DNA from: Glandiceps talaboti
Lineage: Eukaryota; Hemichordata; Enteropneusta; Spengelidae
DNA length: 23,500 nucleotides
Reading direction: 5' to 3'
Assembly: GCF_964340395.1 (NCBI RefSeq)
Contig: NC_135571.1
Location: forward strand, 1,738,111 to 1,761,610
Of this stretch, positions 1 to 9,479 are shown piece after piece. The first letter of the stretch is position 1, and each line of letters begins with the position of its first letter. The notes beneath the pieces are model-generated. The model saw nothing but the letters and a program-made list of their open reading frames with translations. It ran no database searches and was not told the DNA's origin. The translations under genes and the position numbers were made by a program.

Positions 1-139
1 TACGTTACTACGTGATGGAGATTTGTTCGATAAATTATGTAGAATTGTCGATTGGGTAAATTACGTATATTGCCCCCGATTAATTGTGGGGAAGTGAATG
101 CAGTTATTTACAGCTGACTTAGAAAAAAATATTTTTGTT

Positions 140-365
140 CGTTTGTTTTGCTTCTGTTCATTGATTTGGTTTGTTTTTCACATTTGTTTGTTTGTTTGCT
201 TGTTTTTTCTGGCAAGGGTACTTTTTGTTACATTAAGAAAAAAAAATGTCTAGATTTGTTTCACAAGTCATCAAAAATGCCAAAGTTGTAAATAAGGTAA
301 ATGATACGAATACAATATTTTGTTTGTTTGTTTTTTATTTGTTTATTTGGCGGTTTTTTTGTTTT
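140..365. repeat. T/TTTG-rich low-complexity tract
   Basis: The tract is dominated by TTTG and poly-T runs (about 150-210 and 320-365) with no open reading frame. It lies beyond the 3' end of the minus-strand sulfotransferase gene. Apart from these runs and the candidate poly(A) signal at 422, I see nothing in bases 1-460. Confidence 0.6.
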
Positions 366-421
366 GTGGTTTGGGGATTTATTACATTATGATAAAAACT
401 TGAAAATTATAGTATACGAAC

Positions 422-427
422 TTTATT
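422..427 (-). promoter_or_regulatory. Candidate poly(A) signal of the sulfotransferase gene
   Basis: TTTATT on the plus strand reads AATAAA on the minus strand, about 155 bases after the stop codon at 580-582. Further copies at about 333 and 342 could serve instead. The hexamer is seen; its use is inferred. Confidence 0.4.
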
Positions 428-518
428 TTTTTACACATTATTATTGTTAGTCAATGTCACCCTCTCTGACCTAAACTTTCAAATGTACATTTTCTTGTCT
501 TATGGAAAACCACACTAT

Positions 519-535
519 CACGTGACAGTCACGTG
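519..535. promoter_or_regulatory. Perfect inverted pair of CACGTG E-boxes
   Basis: CACGTGAC-A-GTCACGTG is an 8-bp perfect inverted repeat around one base. Each arm holds the palindromic E-box CACGTG in a GTCACGTG context, the type of site bound by bHLH-ZIP factors of the USF/MITF/TFE class. It lies 45 bp beyond the sulfotransferase stop codon, so it would be in the 3' UTR or immediate 3' flank. Binding is inferred only. Confidence 0.4.
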
Positions 536-579
536 TTCTCTCTGCCCTAAACTCTCAAAACGACTCACTACATGATTAT

Positions 580-1612
580 TCATTTCTGCTTTTCTCCGAA
601 AAATGCTTGTTTTTGTTTGGCAAAAATTTTCCGAACCCTTTCATATATCTCGAGATCGTAATACAATATTTTATTCATCTCCGGGTCTGACATAAGCTCA
701 TTTTTAGATTTTAAGATTTCTTTTTCCGTTGCCGAGACAGACTTCGTCAAATTCCCCTTTAATTTCAGAACACTGCATCTCTCAAACGGCAAATCATACA
801 CATGCTCCAATAAACGCAACGAAAGATCAAATTCCTCAGTCAGACCAATCACAGCAAACCAATTTTCTAAGTTTTCGATGACGTAGTCGAGGATCACGTG
901 TTTCGCATCCTCGTTCGCCTCACTGTCAACAAATAACTGCTGTACGTACCAACAAGGTAGATATTTACCTGTAGTTTCCATTAGAGGGCGCACTTCAGAT
1001 GGGCGACAAAATTCTGGTTTGAAAAGTAACTGATAGAAGAAAAAACTTCTGTGATAACGAACCCATTCTTTTAGACTCGTTCTTTTTGCAAATTTTCCCC
1101 AACAGATGTGGTCACGGGAGTAAATTTTGCAATATCTGTGAGCGGAAATTATCCTCTCGTAAGGATCCCGTAAGACTGTGAAGTATGAACATGGACGGTT
1201 TGCGATATGGTCACAAACACCAAAAGTATAACCGCCAACATAGACTTTGAATATAAAACTATTTTCTGATTTCAATGATTCAAAAATATCAAAATAAGAT
1301 TCATGGGACACAGTTTTTAGTGAAATATTTGGTTTCATTTGGGTTATACACATTCTGACCGAACTTCCTGCAGCTTTGTGGTGATGAAGGTAGACAACAC
1401 TACCGTTGCTATAGTAACTATTTGGCGGCCATATTGTTTCTCCTTCCTTCTCTGATAGTAGTTTTCTACCTGTGTAGAAATTTGGTAAACAATTTGTTCG
1501 TTTTATAAATTGAGTGTTGGTGATTTTCGATTGATCGTCTTGCAATGGAGGGACCATTGAGTTAGTAAATGTCATCCTTCTGTCGTGATCTGCCGATGGT
1601 GTGAATAAATCG
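580..1612 (-). CDS. Type II membrane sulfotransferase, exon 2 (catalytic domain)
   Basis: This is the terminal exon of a two-exon gene. It begins after the acceptor TTTTACAG (plus 1613-1620) and ends at TGA (580-582). It adds 12 residues upstream of the internal ATG at 1575 and completes a split serine codon. In the full 389-residue protein the 5'-phosphosulfate loop is HHHKAAGSSVR at about 122-132 (the family's H/K-x-A/T-G-[ST]-S loop), and the 3'-phosphate-binding segment is FTVLRDPYERIISAH at about 190-204, with the conserved LRDPxER. Sequons NGS and NIS suggest lumenal glycosylation. The family transfers sulfate from PAPS to glycans in the Golgi; the closest style is the Sulfotransfer_2 group (HS2ST/uronyl/dermatan-type enzymes). 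The acceptor sugar cannot be read from the sequence. There is no frameshift or internal stop. Length fits single-domain Golgi sulfotransferases (about 350-420 residues). Confidence 0.9.
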
Positions 1613-1845
1613 CTGTAAAATAAGAATGGACAAAATCAAATTTTGTTGACGTGTCGTTGCTGGCGCTCTTCTAATCCCTTTCTCAAAAGAGAATGGATGA
1701 GAAGGACGCCCCCTTTGACATGTTTGAGGTAGAGCAGTGGAGAGAAGCATGTGGAGAAGGGGCACAAAGGAAGAGGAGGCGGAGGAGGAGTTGATAAGAT
1801 ATGTGGTGGTGGTGGTGGTGGTGGTGGTGGTGGTGGTGGTGGTGG

Positions 1846-1913
<68 letters not shown>

Positions 1914-2203
1914 GTGATTGGTAGAAATGTTCACAGCCTTATGATACATGTACAGGAATATTTTACCTTGAGGGGAGTAGCAATCCGTACAAAATATAAT
2001 ACAAATATAAATTTGCGATGTTCATCAATAATATCTACTGTGTCATGTAAACATATTACATCGACTGACGGTGAGGGCGTGATTCGCTATCCCTCAAGTG
2101 AACGAATCACACAAACTGTAATGTTCATATTATAAGTGTAATAACCGATTATGATAAATTAAATATCAACCTCATATTCAAACACTAAAACATTGTCACT
2201 TAC
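1613..2203 (-). other. Intron of the sulfotransferase gene
   Basis: This 591-bp intron has a strong donor, GTAAGT (plus 2198-2203 read in reverse), and an acceptor, TTTTACAG, preceded by a T-rich stretch. Exon 1 ends after two bases of a codon (AG) and exon 2 supplies the third (C), so the phase matches exactly. The intron holds the GTG/GAT microsatellite at 1803-1911. Open frames inside it, such as poly-His and poly-Val/Met runs, are products of that microsatellite. Confidence 0.8.
1803..1911. repeat. Compound trinucleotide microsatellite (GTG)n(ATG)n
   Basis: About 15 GTG units (1803-1847) pass directly into about 21 GAT/ATG units (to about 1911). On the gene's sense strand this is (CAT)n(CAC)n. 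It lies inside the sulfotransferase intron, so expansion would not alter the protein. A shorter, imperfect purine-rich stretch precedes it. Confidence 0.95.
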
Positions 2204-2340
2204 CTATATCGTAACAACGGCTTGTCGACTGGACTGTGTACCATTAAAATTACCGTCCATGTCAACGTACACACAATGGAAAGAACGCAAATATATCGCC
2301 AAAATGGTGTATTTTTCCTCGATAATATCTTCAAAGCCAT
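2204..2340 (-). CDS. Sulfotransferase exon 1: start codon and signal anchor
   Basis: The ATG (plus 2338-2340) is the first in frame after a TAG at 2404-2406. It opens 45 codons plus two bases, ending at the donor GTAAGT. The peptide has a short basic N-terminus (MALKILSRKN) followed by about 20 hydrophobic residues at 15-34 (ICVLSIVCTLTWTVILMV) and then a polar stem. Basic residues on the N-terminal side are the classic layout of a type II Golgi signal anchor. The phase joins exactly to exon 2 at 1612, adding the membrane segment that a carbohydrate sulfotransferase of this family should have. Seen: ATG, hydrophobic segment, donor, phase. Inferred: that this exon is the first and that no 5' non-coding exon lies further upstream. 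Confidence 0.8.
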
Positions 2341-2730
2341 TGACGGTGACAAAACAATCACACATATCAAACCTAATGTTCCGTTTTCGCTGCCGAAAGT
2401 ACCCTATTTCCTATCACTTACTGATGTCTCTCCATTTTACCAGCTAGAAAAATGTACACTTAAAATAAACCCCGCAGTCACTGGTATACTATGTAGCATG
2501 TCCACACAGCTGTGACATGCACGTATAATAACGTAATTCTATTTACACACAGCAGGTTGTGGCATCATCGGCAGTCATTGTTACAAAGATGCGACCAAGG
2601 CAAACTTGGATTTGAAGAACAAAAACGTACGTTTTACAGAAAGAAAATAGGTCTATGGAACATGAATGGAAGTTATACAACAAGAAAATGTTTTTTTAAA
2701 AAGAATATTGCAACGTTTGGCTTGCCATAG
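2341..2730. other. Upstream flank of the sulfotransferase gene
   Basis: About 390 bp between the sulfotransferase start codon and the next candidate exon. It should contain the 5' UTR and promoter of the minus-strand gene. I see no clear TATA box or other core element on the minus strand. Open frames of 70-100 codons here on the plus strand overlap exon 1 in antisense and carry no recognisable domain. Confidence 0.35.
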
Positions 2731-3148
2731 TCGGCACAAGCCACACGCGCACATGGATCCGCTACATCAGTTAGCTCACCAACGTCAACTGAACAAGACA
2801 TACTTTCATTGACCCCAAACGTGGAGGTAATTTTGTGGGCCGAAGGGAATGGACTAACCACAGCAACGATGGCTTTGTTGGGCGCTAATGGTTTTGTAAC
2901 TTTAAATTCGATAAAAAGAATGAAACCCGAAGATTTGATTTTAATGAAAGTGAGCCCTCTTGCGCAGTTTAGACAACTAGAAGCAGCATTGGAGGAGTTG
3001 CACACAAACAAACACACGGCAACAAAGATGGCGGCGGCCATACCAAAAACAAACGCTCCGGATAACCCGTCACCGATCGTCAACAACACACCAGAGGCAG
3101 CATCACCACACACTGAATTGGATTCCGCACCAGTCTCGTTACTTACAG
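2731..3148 (+). CDS. Candidate exon with a SAM-like helical domain
   Basis: An open frame runs from just after CCATAG (possible acceptor, AG at 2729-2730) to CAG|GTACTT (possible donor at 3149). It encodes about 139 residues: a Ser/Thr-rich start, then a segment from about residue 33 to 90 whose pattern (ILxWAEGNGL, GFVTLNSIKRMKPEDLILM, QFRQLEAALEEL) resembles a SAM domain's small helices ending in a long amphipathic helix. A Pro/Ala/Ser-rich tail follows. There is no upstream ATG in frame within the open stretch; an internal ATGGCGGCG at 3028 could be an alternative start. A long antisense frame is probably its shadow. The proposed donor overlaps the terminal decamer repeat of LINE A, so the 3' boundary is weak. 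It could be a host exon or a remnant of a mobile-element gene. Function unknown. Confidence 0.4.
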
Positions 3149-3159
3149 GTACTTACAGG
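3140..3159 (-). repeat. Tandem decamer at the 3' end of LINE A
   Basis: TACTTACAGG occurs twice head to tail (3140-3149, 3150-3159). On the minus strand the LINE A stop codon TAA falls in the first unit reached, so the element ends in a very short UTR made of a repeated decamer. CR1/L2-group LINEs typically end in short tandem repeats instead of poly(A). Confidence 0.6.
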
Positions 3160-3776
3160 TTCTCTTCTGACTGTAGGCCTTGCTGGGCCTCTAATGTCAG
3201 CTCTGTTTGTTTTTGTTTAGGAGTGGGTTTATCTTCATACATGTTAAATTTAAAGGGTTGATCCTTCCATAGTTGATCTAATCTCTTTTCAAATGTCTGA
3301 ACTGTTTTTGTTGTGACAACGGCATTAGGTAGACTATTCCATAAGTCAACACTTCTATGGATGAACGAGTATTTTCTGATATTTAGTCTTGTAAATTGTT
3401 TCTCAATTTTGTACTGGTGTCCTCTAGTGTCACGCCTTGTCTTGTGTAGATTGATAAAGTTGGAAACTTCACTGTCATATTTCCCAGATAAGATCTTGTA
3501 CATCTCTATCATGTCACCTCTGACCCGTCTGTATTTCAGTGTTGGTAAGTTTAGTTCCTTTAACCTGTCTTCATAGGAGAGGTCTTTGAAGTCTGGTATT
3601 AACTTTGTAGCTCTGCGTTGTACATTTTGCATATTCAACATGGGGTCTCACGAGAGCTTTGTACAGTAGTAAAAAAAGACCTTTTATCTAGGTGTTCATA
3701 TGTTCTTCTTATAAGTCCCATGATGGAGTTGGCCTTGTTGACTTTGTTACTGAGATGTGTTGAAAAGGAAAGGCTT
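3153..3776 (-). pseudogene. LINE A reverse transcriptase, C-terminal fragment
   Basis: The open part (3153-3641) encodes about 160 residues with the typical CR1-group C-terminal motifs [46 protein letters not shown] and TFEKRLDQLW. Upstream bases to 3776 encode the preceding segment ([19 protein letters not shown]), but in a frame broken by a run of seven A/T bases at about 3671-3677. The expected stretch between the HVEYA and VQRRATK motifs, roughly 20 residues in related elements, is missing. This fragment is contiguous in origin with the reverse transcriptase at 4689-5901, from which LINE B separates it. Confidence 0.8.
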
Positions 3777-4680
<904 letters not shown>

Positions 4681-4688
4681 TCGTCTAT
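4681..4688. repeat. Right target-site duplication of LINE B
   Basis: TCGTCTAT, identical to 3777-3784. It adjoins the truncated 5' end of LINE B and continues directly into LINE A sequence encoding GVFID. Confidence 0.85.
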
Positions 4689-5901
4689 GAAGACTCCTAT
4701 GTCTTTTTCAATTGATGTATGTCTAAGTATGTGTTTATCTTGTCCCATAGTATAGTCTTTCCTGTCAATATTTGATTTCCCAACTCTCATAGAAACACAT
4801 TTATCTGGGTGAAATTTTAAAAGTGAATGTTGGGTCCAAGTATGCATTGCATCCAGATCTTGTAAGCTACAGCAATCTTCTTCCTTAAAAATACCTTTAA
4901 AAAACTTTAGTGTCGTCTGCAAATAGGAATACCTCCGAATTCGTTACAACTTCTGGAAGTGAGTTGATGTACATAACAAAAAGAACTGGTCCCAATACTG
5001 TTCCTTGTGGTATACCACTAATTACATCATGCCAATGTTTCCCATTAACAATTACTCTTTGTTTTCTGTTCAGAAGAAACTGTTTTATCCATGCTAACAC
5101 TGGGTAGCAGACTCCATATTGTTGTAATACCTGCAGTAGTCTCCCATGTGGTACCTTGTCAAATGCCTTCATAAAATCACAATAAATGACATCAATACAG
5201 CCACCCATATCAAGGATTTCTGTCCATTTATCAAGTACTTGAATTAACTGTAAAACAGTAGAGCGGCCTTTTATAAAGCCAAATTGTTTGTCACTGAGTA
5301 GTCTGCTCTTTTTAAGGTAATCAACTAGGCAATTCCATATCAAGGATTCCATAAGCTTACACACTATGCTGGTGAGACTGACTGGTCTGTAGTTATTTGC
5401 AATACTTCTACTTCCTTTTTTATGAAGTGCAGTTATATTGGCCTTCTTCCAATCTTCTGGTATGGCTTGAAGTCTGATTGATGCCTCAAATATGAGCTTT
5501 AATGGTTTGCACATTATTTCCCTTGCCTCTGCCAGAACTCTTGGGTGTATTTCTTCTGGTCCGGGCGATTTTGAAATGTTAATCTTTTCAAGTAGTTTCA
5601 TCACATCTGCTTCAGTAAGCTCAAATGCCATTACTGAAGTGGGTTCAGTGAACTTTGGTATAGTCCAAGTACCAGCTGGTTCTCTATTAAATACAGTCGA
5701 GAAATAATCTGCCAGCACCTCAGCTTTTTCAACATCGTCAGAAGTCAAATCTTTGCCTTTTTCATCACCACTTTTGGATAGGTGTGGTATTCCACTTTTG
5801 ACTTTTGTTTTACTACTGACGTAGTTCCATAATTTCTTAGGGTTTTGTCCAACTTGTTTAGCTAAACTGCTCTCATATGTTTTGACTGCTTTCCTGGTCA
5901 T
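4689..5901 (-). pseudogene. LINE A reverse transcriptase core
   Basis: This is the main catalytic block of LINE A: NYRPVSLTS and QFGFIKGRST fingers, motif A (YCDFMKAFDKVPH), motif B (GIPQGTVLGP) and motif C (FADD), followed after a frameshift by a segment like HPDKC and GVFID. The frameshift is an extra T in a six-T run (plus 4899-4904), one residue run after FADD, and puts a stop directly behind the catalytic motif. The upstream end at 5901 is the first ATG after a nonsense codon (5911-5913) and is not a true start; the same frame continues across the nonsense codon with linker sequence. Catalytic aspartates are present, but the frame is dead. Confidence 0.85.
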
Positions 5902-6170
5902 TCTTCTCGTCTAGTTTCTTAGTATACAGTATTCCTTATAAACTTCTTGATCTCGGGTTTGTAAATAATTTCTCCATAACATGGTCTTTCTTTTAATTTT
6001 AGATCTAATTTTCTGGTCAAGTGGGATGCGTCCCTTTGTCCTATTAGTGTTCCGTTGTAATGGAATGCACCTCTCTTCTTTTAGTTTCATTTTAAATATT
6101 AACCATTGTTTATCAATCTTATCCTTGTGTAAGTTCAGTTCTTGTTCCCAGTCTATGTTTAGAACTTGTT

Positions 6171-6595
6171 TCAGCCTCTCATAGTTGCCTTGTCATAATT
6201 CCTTCTGGACGGTTTACTGTTTATTTTCTTGTATGAATAGTTCAGCTTAATACACAGTATAGCATGGTCACTCTTACCCAGTGGAGCTTCAATTGTCACA
6301 TAATTAATAATACACTCATCATTTGAAAGAACAAGGTCAATCAAGGATGGCTTGTCAGATCCTCTGCCCCTGGTTTGTGAGGTGATATGTTGGTATAGAA
6401 AACTATCACGAACTGCCTCTAGAAACTTGAAATCTTGACTGTTTTCACTTAAAGTGCATTTGCCAAGTTGCCAATCAATATTTCTGTAGTTCAAGTCTCC
6501 TGTAATTAGTAGATGAGAATAGCACTTGTCTGCAAGTTGAGTAATCAGATGATTGGTGTTGCTGTTGTTTGTTATTGTAGAAGTTGGACTTCGAT
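6171..6595 (-). pseudogene. LINE A endonuclease, C-terminal fragment
   Basis: Encodes the second half of an AP-like LINE endonuclease: YRSP, HLLITGDLNYRNIDW (metal-binding GDxN-type region), PSLIDLVLSND and PLGKSDHAIL with the catalytic SDH. A small indel near 6185 shifts the frame, after which the linker to the reverse transcriptase continues (NYERLK, then NIDWEQELN). Recognisable LINE sequence stops at about 6595, where another frame stop appears, so this is taken as the truncated 5' end of the copy. Confidence 0.75.
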
Positions 6596-6877
6596 AAATT
6601 AGACAAAAACATAAAGTTGGATGGGATGTTTAAACTACTACGTCAAGATGATGGCAGTGGTCCTCAAAATCGTGCCCCTATTCCAGAACGAATGGACTTA
6701 GATCCATTGGTGTATCTTAAACCAAAAACACTTGCAGGTCAGAAACATTTGGCCAAATACAGCGGATCTCAACATACCGTTCAGCGACTCTGTTTAATAT
6801 ACAACCATGCAGAAACCAATAACAAACTGCACATGCTACATGTTGAGAGTAAAATCGCAATTTATTTTTACATTTAG
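6581..6877 (+). CDS. Candidate exon, unknown product
   Basis: An open frame of 99 codons begins right after a pyrimidine-rich stretch ending in TTATTGTAG (AG at 6579-6580) and ends at TAG (6875-6877). The first 50 residues are charged and protein-like (for example FDKLDKNIKLDGMFKLLRQD and IPERMDLDPLVYLKP). The last third is AT-rich and less convincing, and CAG|GTCAG-like sites near 6735 might end the exon earlier. The first bases overlap the edge of LINE A in antisense, so either the exon borders the insertion point or the open frame is accidental. I do not recognise a family. It does not join in phase with the candidate exon at 2731-3148. Confidence 0.3.
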   Translation, partial: KLDFDKLDKNIKLDGMFKLLRQDDGSGPQNRAPIPERMDLDPLVYLKPKTLAGQKHLAKYSGSQHTVQRLCLIYNHAETNNKLHMLHVESKIAIYFYI

Positions 6878-6897
6878 TCTACATGGCAAAACAACAT

Positions 6898-6936
6898 AGT
6901 AGTTGTAGTAGTAGTAGTAGTTATAATAGTAATATC
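6898..6936. repeat. Short imperfect (GTA)n microsatellite
   Basis: AGTAGTTGTAGTAGTAGTAG followed by imperfect TAATAGTAA units; a simple low-copy trinucleotide repeat. Confidence 0.7.
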
Positions 6937-6939
6937 ATA

Positions 6940-7368
6940 TTATAACTAGGCAAAGCCCATAAGCTTGCGCAGGGTAGATTCATTTGTGACCGGCTGCCTG
7001 GGCCAGGGTTGATACACTTGATTTGGGTCATTTTCCAGGGGTATTGACCATCAAAATTTATTTTATTGAATGACAACTAATTCTCTGACATGGACGAGAA
7101 GTAAAGCAAGTCAACACTCTATGCAGTCGTTGGTTTCAAAAACCATCATAGCCATTAGATTAATATTGTTCATTTTCAATCAGCCAACTTATCATAGACC
7201 CTCCACCAACGTACGATGGTCTTTGGACAATTTAACTCGATGATTTAGGAATGTTACTGTACAAACAAACATAGGAAAGTAGATATTCTTTTTAAAACAT
7301 GTAAAAAATCAATTATCGACAATATAAATGTCAAAACCACACTTCCACAACCCGGAAATTAAACTGCG
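6940..7368. other. Non-coding stretch
   Basis: About 430 bp with no supported gene. It holds one TTTATT (7057-7062), which reads AATAAA on the minus strand and could end a transcript that includes the candidate exon at 7369-7512. Confidence 0.4.
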
Positions 7369-7512
7369 CTATGTCATCAGTGGTCCGTATCTCGTGCCGC
7401 CGTGCATCAAACTGCCAAATAGTGTAACAATTTCTCCTTGAGGTACAGTGATGCCTTGATACTCTTCTTCTTCTTCTTTAAAAGTACAGTCCTCAGAATG
7501 AGTAATGTCGTA
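7369..7512 (-). CDS. Candidate terminal exon, unknown product
   Basis: On the minus strand a strong pyrimidine tract (CTTCCCTCTGCTGCTACACC) followed by GCCAG makes a good acceptor at 7513-7515. Behind it 47 codons run to TAG (7369-7371): an acidic patch (FKEEEEEY) and a C-terminal part ending GSLMHGGTRYGPLMT. The sequence looks protein-like and lies just 60 bp beyond the 3' end of LINE C. I do not recognise a family. It could be the last exon of a minus-strand gene whose upstream exons lie beyond LINE C, or a chance open frame. Confidence 0.3.
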   Translation of the reverse strand, partial: YDITHSEDCTFKEEEEEYQGITVPQGEIVTLFGSLMHGGTRYGPLMT

Positions 7513-7575
7513 CTGGCGGTGTAGCAGCAGAGGGAAGTTTAAACAAAATATATACAGTTAAAATAAAACATTATG

Positions 7576-8466
7576 CATTAGACCCGCAGTGATACTGACT
7601 GGACCTTCTCTTTGAAAGTGTCCAGGTCTATGCTGTCTGTAATGTGGTTAGGCAGAGTGTTCCGTAGCCTGATGGTGTCTGGAAAAAAGGACTTTTGATG
7701 ACACACTAACCGAGAATGAGGTACCATGAAGCTGTGATTGTTAGCTCTCCTGGACTTTGAACTTGATGGATGTAGTACATGTTGTTGACTTGATATTTCT
7801 ATGAGGTTGTTGACTATGCGATACATCATTGTGACCTTGGCTTGAGCACGTCGTTCTTCCAACGCTGGAATGCCTAGCTTCTGTAGTATTTCAGTCGTGT
7901 TGTTGTACCCGACTGTAGTTGTTCTTGATATAGCGAACTGCCCTTCTCTGAAATGCTTCAAGCCTCTTGATGTTGACTTGGCAATGTGGATCCCACACAA
8001 CGGCACCATATTCAAGCAATGGTCTTACCAAAGTGGTGTAACACTGTTGTTTAACCTTTGATGGACAGGTATGAATGTTGCGTTGTAAGAAGGCTCTGAT
8101 GCCGTCAGCCTTTTTGGCAGTTGTGTTTATGTGTTCTTTCCATGACAGCTTCTTGTGCAATAACAGACCAAGGTACTTTGCAGTAACTGTACTTACTAAT
8201 TGTCCATTGTGAATGTTGTAACTGAAGGTAAGTGGATTTACTTTGCTTGTTACGTGTGTCACCTGGCATTTTCCTGGATGGAATTCCATCATCCAGTCTG
8301 CCTCCCATTTCATCAAATTGTCGAGGTCTGCTTGTAATGTGATGTTGTCATTTCTATTCATGATTGTTATCTGTAGGAGACCGTCATCAGCAAAGAGTCT
8401 GGTTTTGGATGAGTTTACACATTCGGGTAAGTCATTGATAAATGTCAAAAAGAGAAGTGGGCCTAG
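7576..8466 (-). mobile_element. LINE C, 5'-truncated and frameshifted
   Basis: The minus strand encodes the end of a LINE reverse transcriptase starting at LGPLLFLTFINDLP and motif C (FADD), then LDNLMKWEADWMMEFHPGKC, AKYLGLLLHKKLSWKEHI, TLVRPLLEYGAVVWDPH, RRAVRYIKNNYSR, and after a frameshift near 7900-7925 LQKLGIPALEERR, MMYRIVNN and a C-terminal FFPDTIRLRNTLP to the stop at about 7576. Everything upstream of motif B is missing; LINE sequence ends at about 8466. It is a different family from LINEs A and B. No clear target-site duplication was found. It is non-functional. Confidence 0.85.
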
Positions 8467-8510
8467 TTACAATGTTACAATAATCGTGCCAACAGGCCTA
8501 CTGTTACAAT
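8466..8510. repeat. Three copies of GTTACAAT beside LINE C
   Basis: GTTACAAT occurs at 8466-8473 and 8474-8481 in tandem and again at 8503-8510, starting exactly where LINE C sequence stops. It may be the repeated tail of another element (ATTGTAAC on the minus strand) or a target-site effect. Confidence 0.5.
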
Positions 8511-8539
8511 ATTGCAATGCATGGTGATGTTATGTCGCC

Positions 8540-8700
8540 TATGATATACGACGATAAGGTAGCGCGTGGAGAATGCACGTAGTATATGGAAGGCGCATGC
8601 GTAGTCGGTGCGCGCCGCAATGCATCATTGGGAGAACCACCAAAACGCATGCGTACTAGTCATTGAGCCACTTCGCGGCAGCTTTGCTGCCGCTGCGCGA
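8540..8700. promoter_or_regulatory. CpG-rich patch with CGCATGCG sites and a GC hairpin
   Basis: In an otherwise AT-rich window this stretch is dense in CpG. It holds GGCGCATGCGTAG (about 8591) and AACGCATGCGTACT (about 8645), both containing the core CGCATGCG of NRF-1-type sites, and a perfect 8-bp stem GCGGCAGC-TTT-GCTGCCGC at 8675-8693. It could be a small promoter or CpG-rich enhancer; no first exon is evident beside it. Confidence 0.35.
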
Positions 8701-8706
8701 GCTAAT

Positions 8707-8791
8707 AATAGTAGTAGTAGTAGTTGTTGTTGTTGTTACTGCTGTTGTTGTTGTTGTTGTTATTGTTGTTGTTGTTGTTGTTGTTGTTGTT
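8707..8791. repeat. (GTA)n(GTT)n microsatellite
   Basis: AGTAGTAGTAG passes into a long run of GTT/TTG triplets with a few interruptions (ACTGCT, TATT). The Cys-, Val- and Leu-rich frames over it are artefacts. Confidence 0.95.
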
Positions 8792-9476
<685 letters not shown>

Positions 9477-9479
9477 GTC

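Noticed and set aside
1683-1949. Poly-His, poly-Val and poly-Met open frames
   Set aside because: They are translations of the GTG/ATG microsatellite in the sulfotransferase intron.
3025-3035. AAGATGGCGGC, a YY1-type site and possible start codon
   Set aside because: It fits YY1 and a good start context, but lies inside a longer open frame and no promoter features surround it; kept only as an alternative start.
2673-3113. 146-codon minus-strand frame with a hydrophobic stretch
   Set aside because: It lies antisense to the SAM-like candidate exon, has no recognisable domain, and the hydrophobic run mirrors an Ala-rich part of the plus-strand frame.
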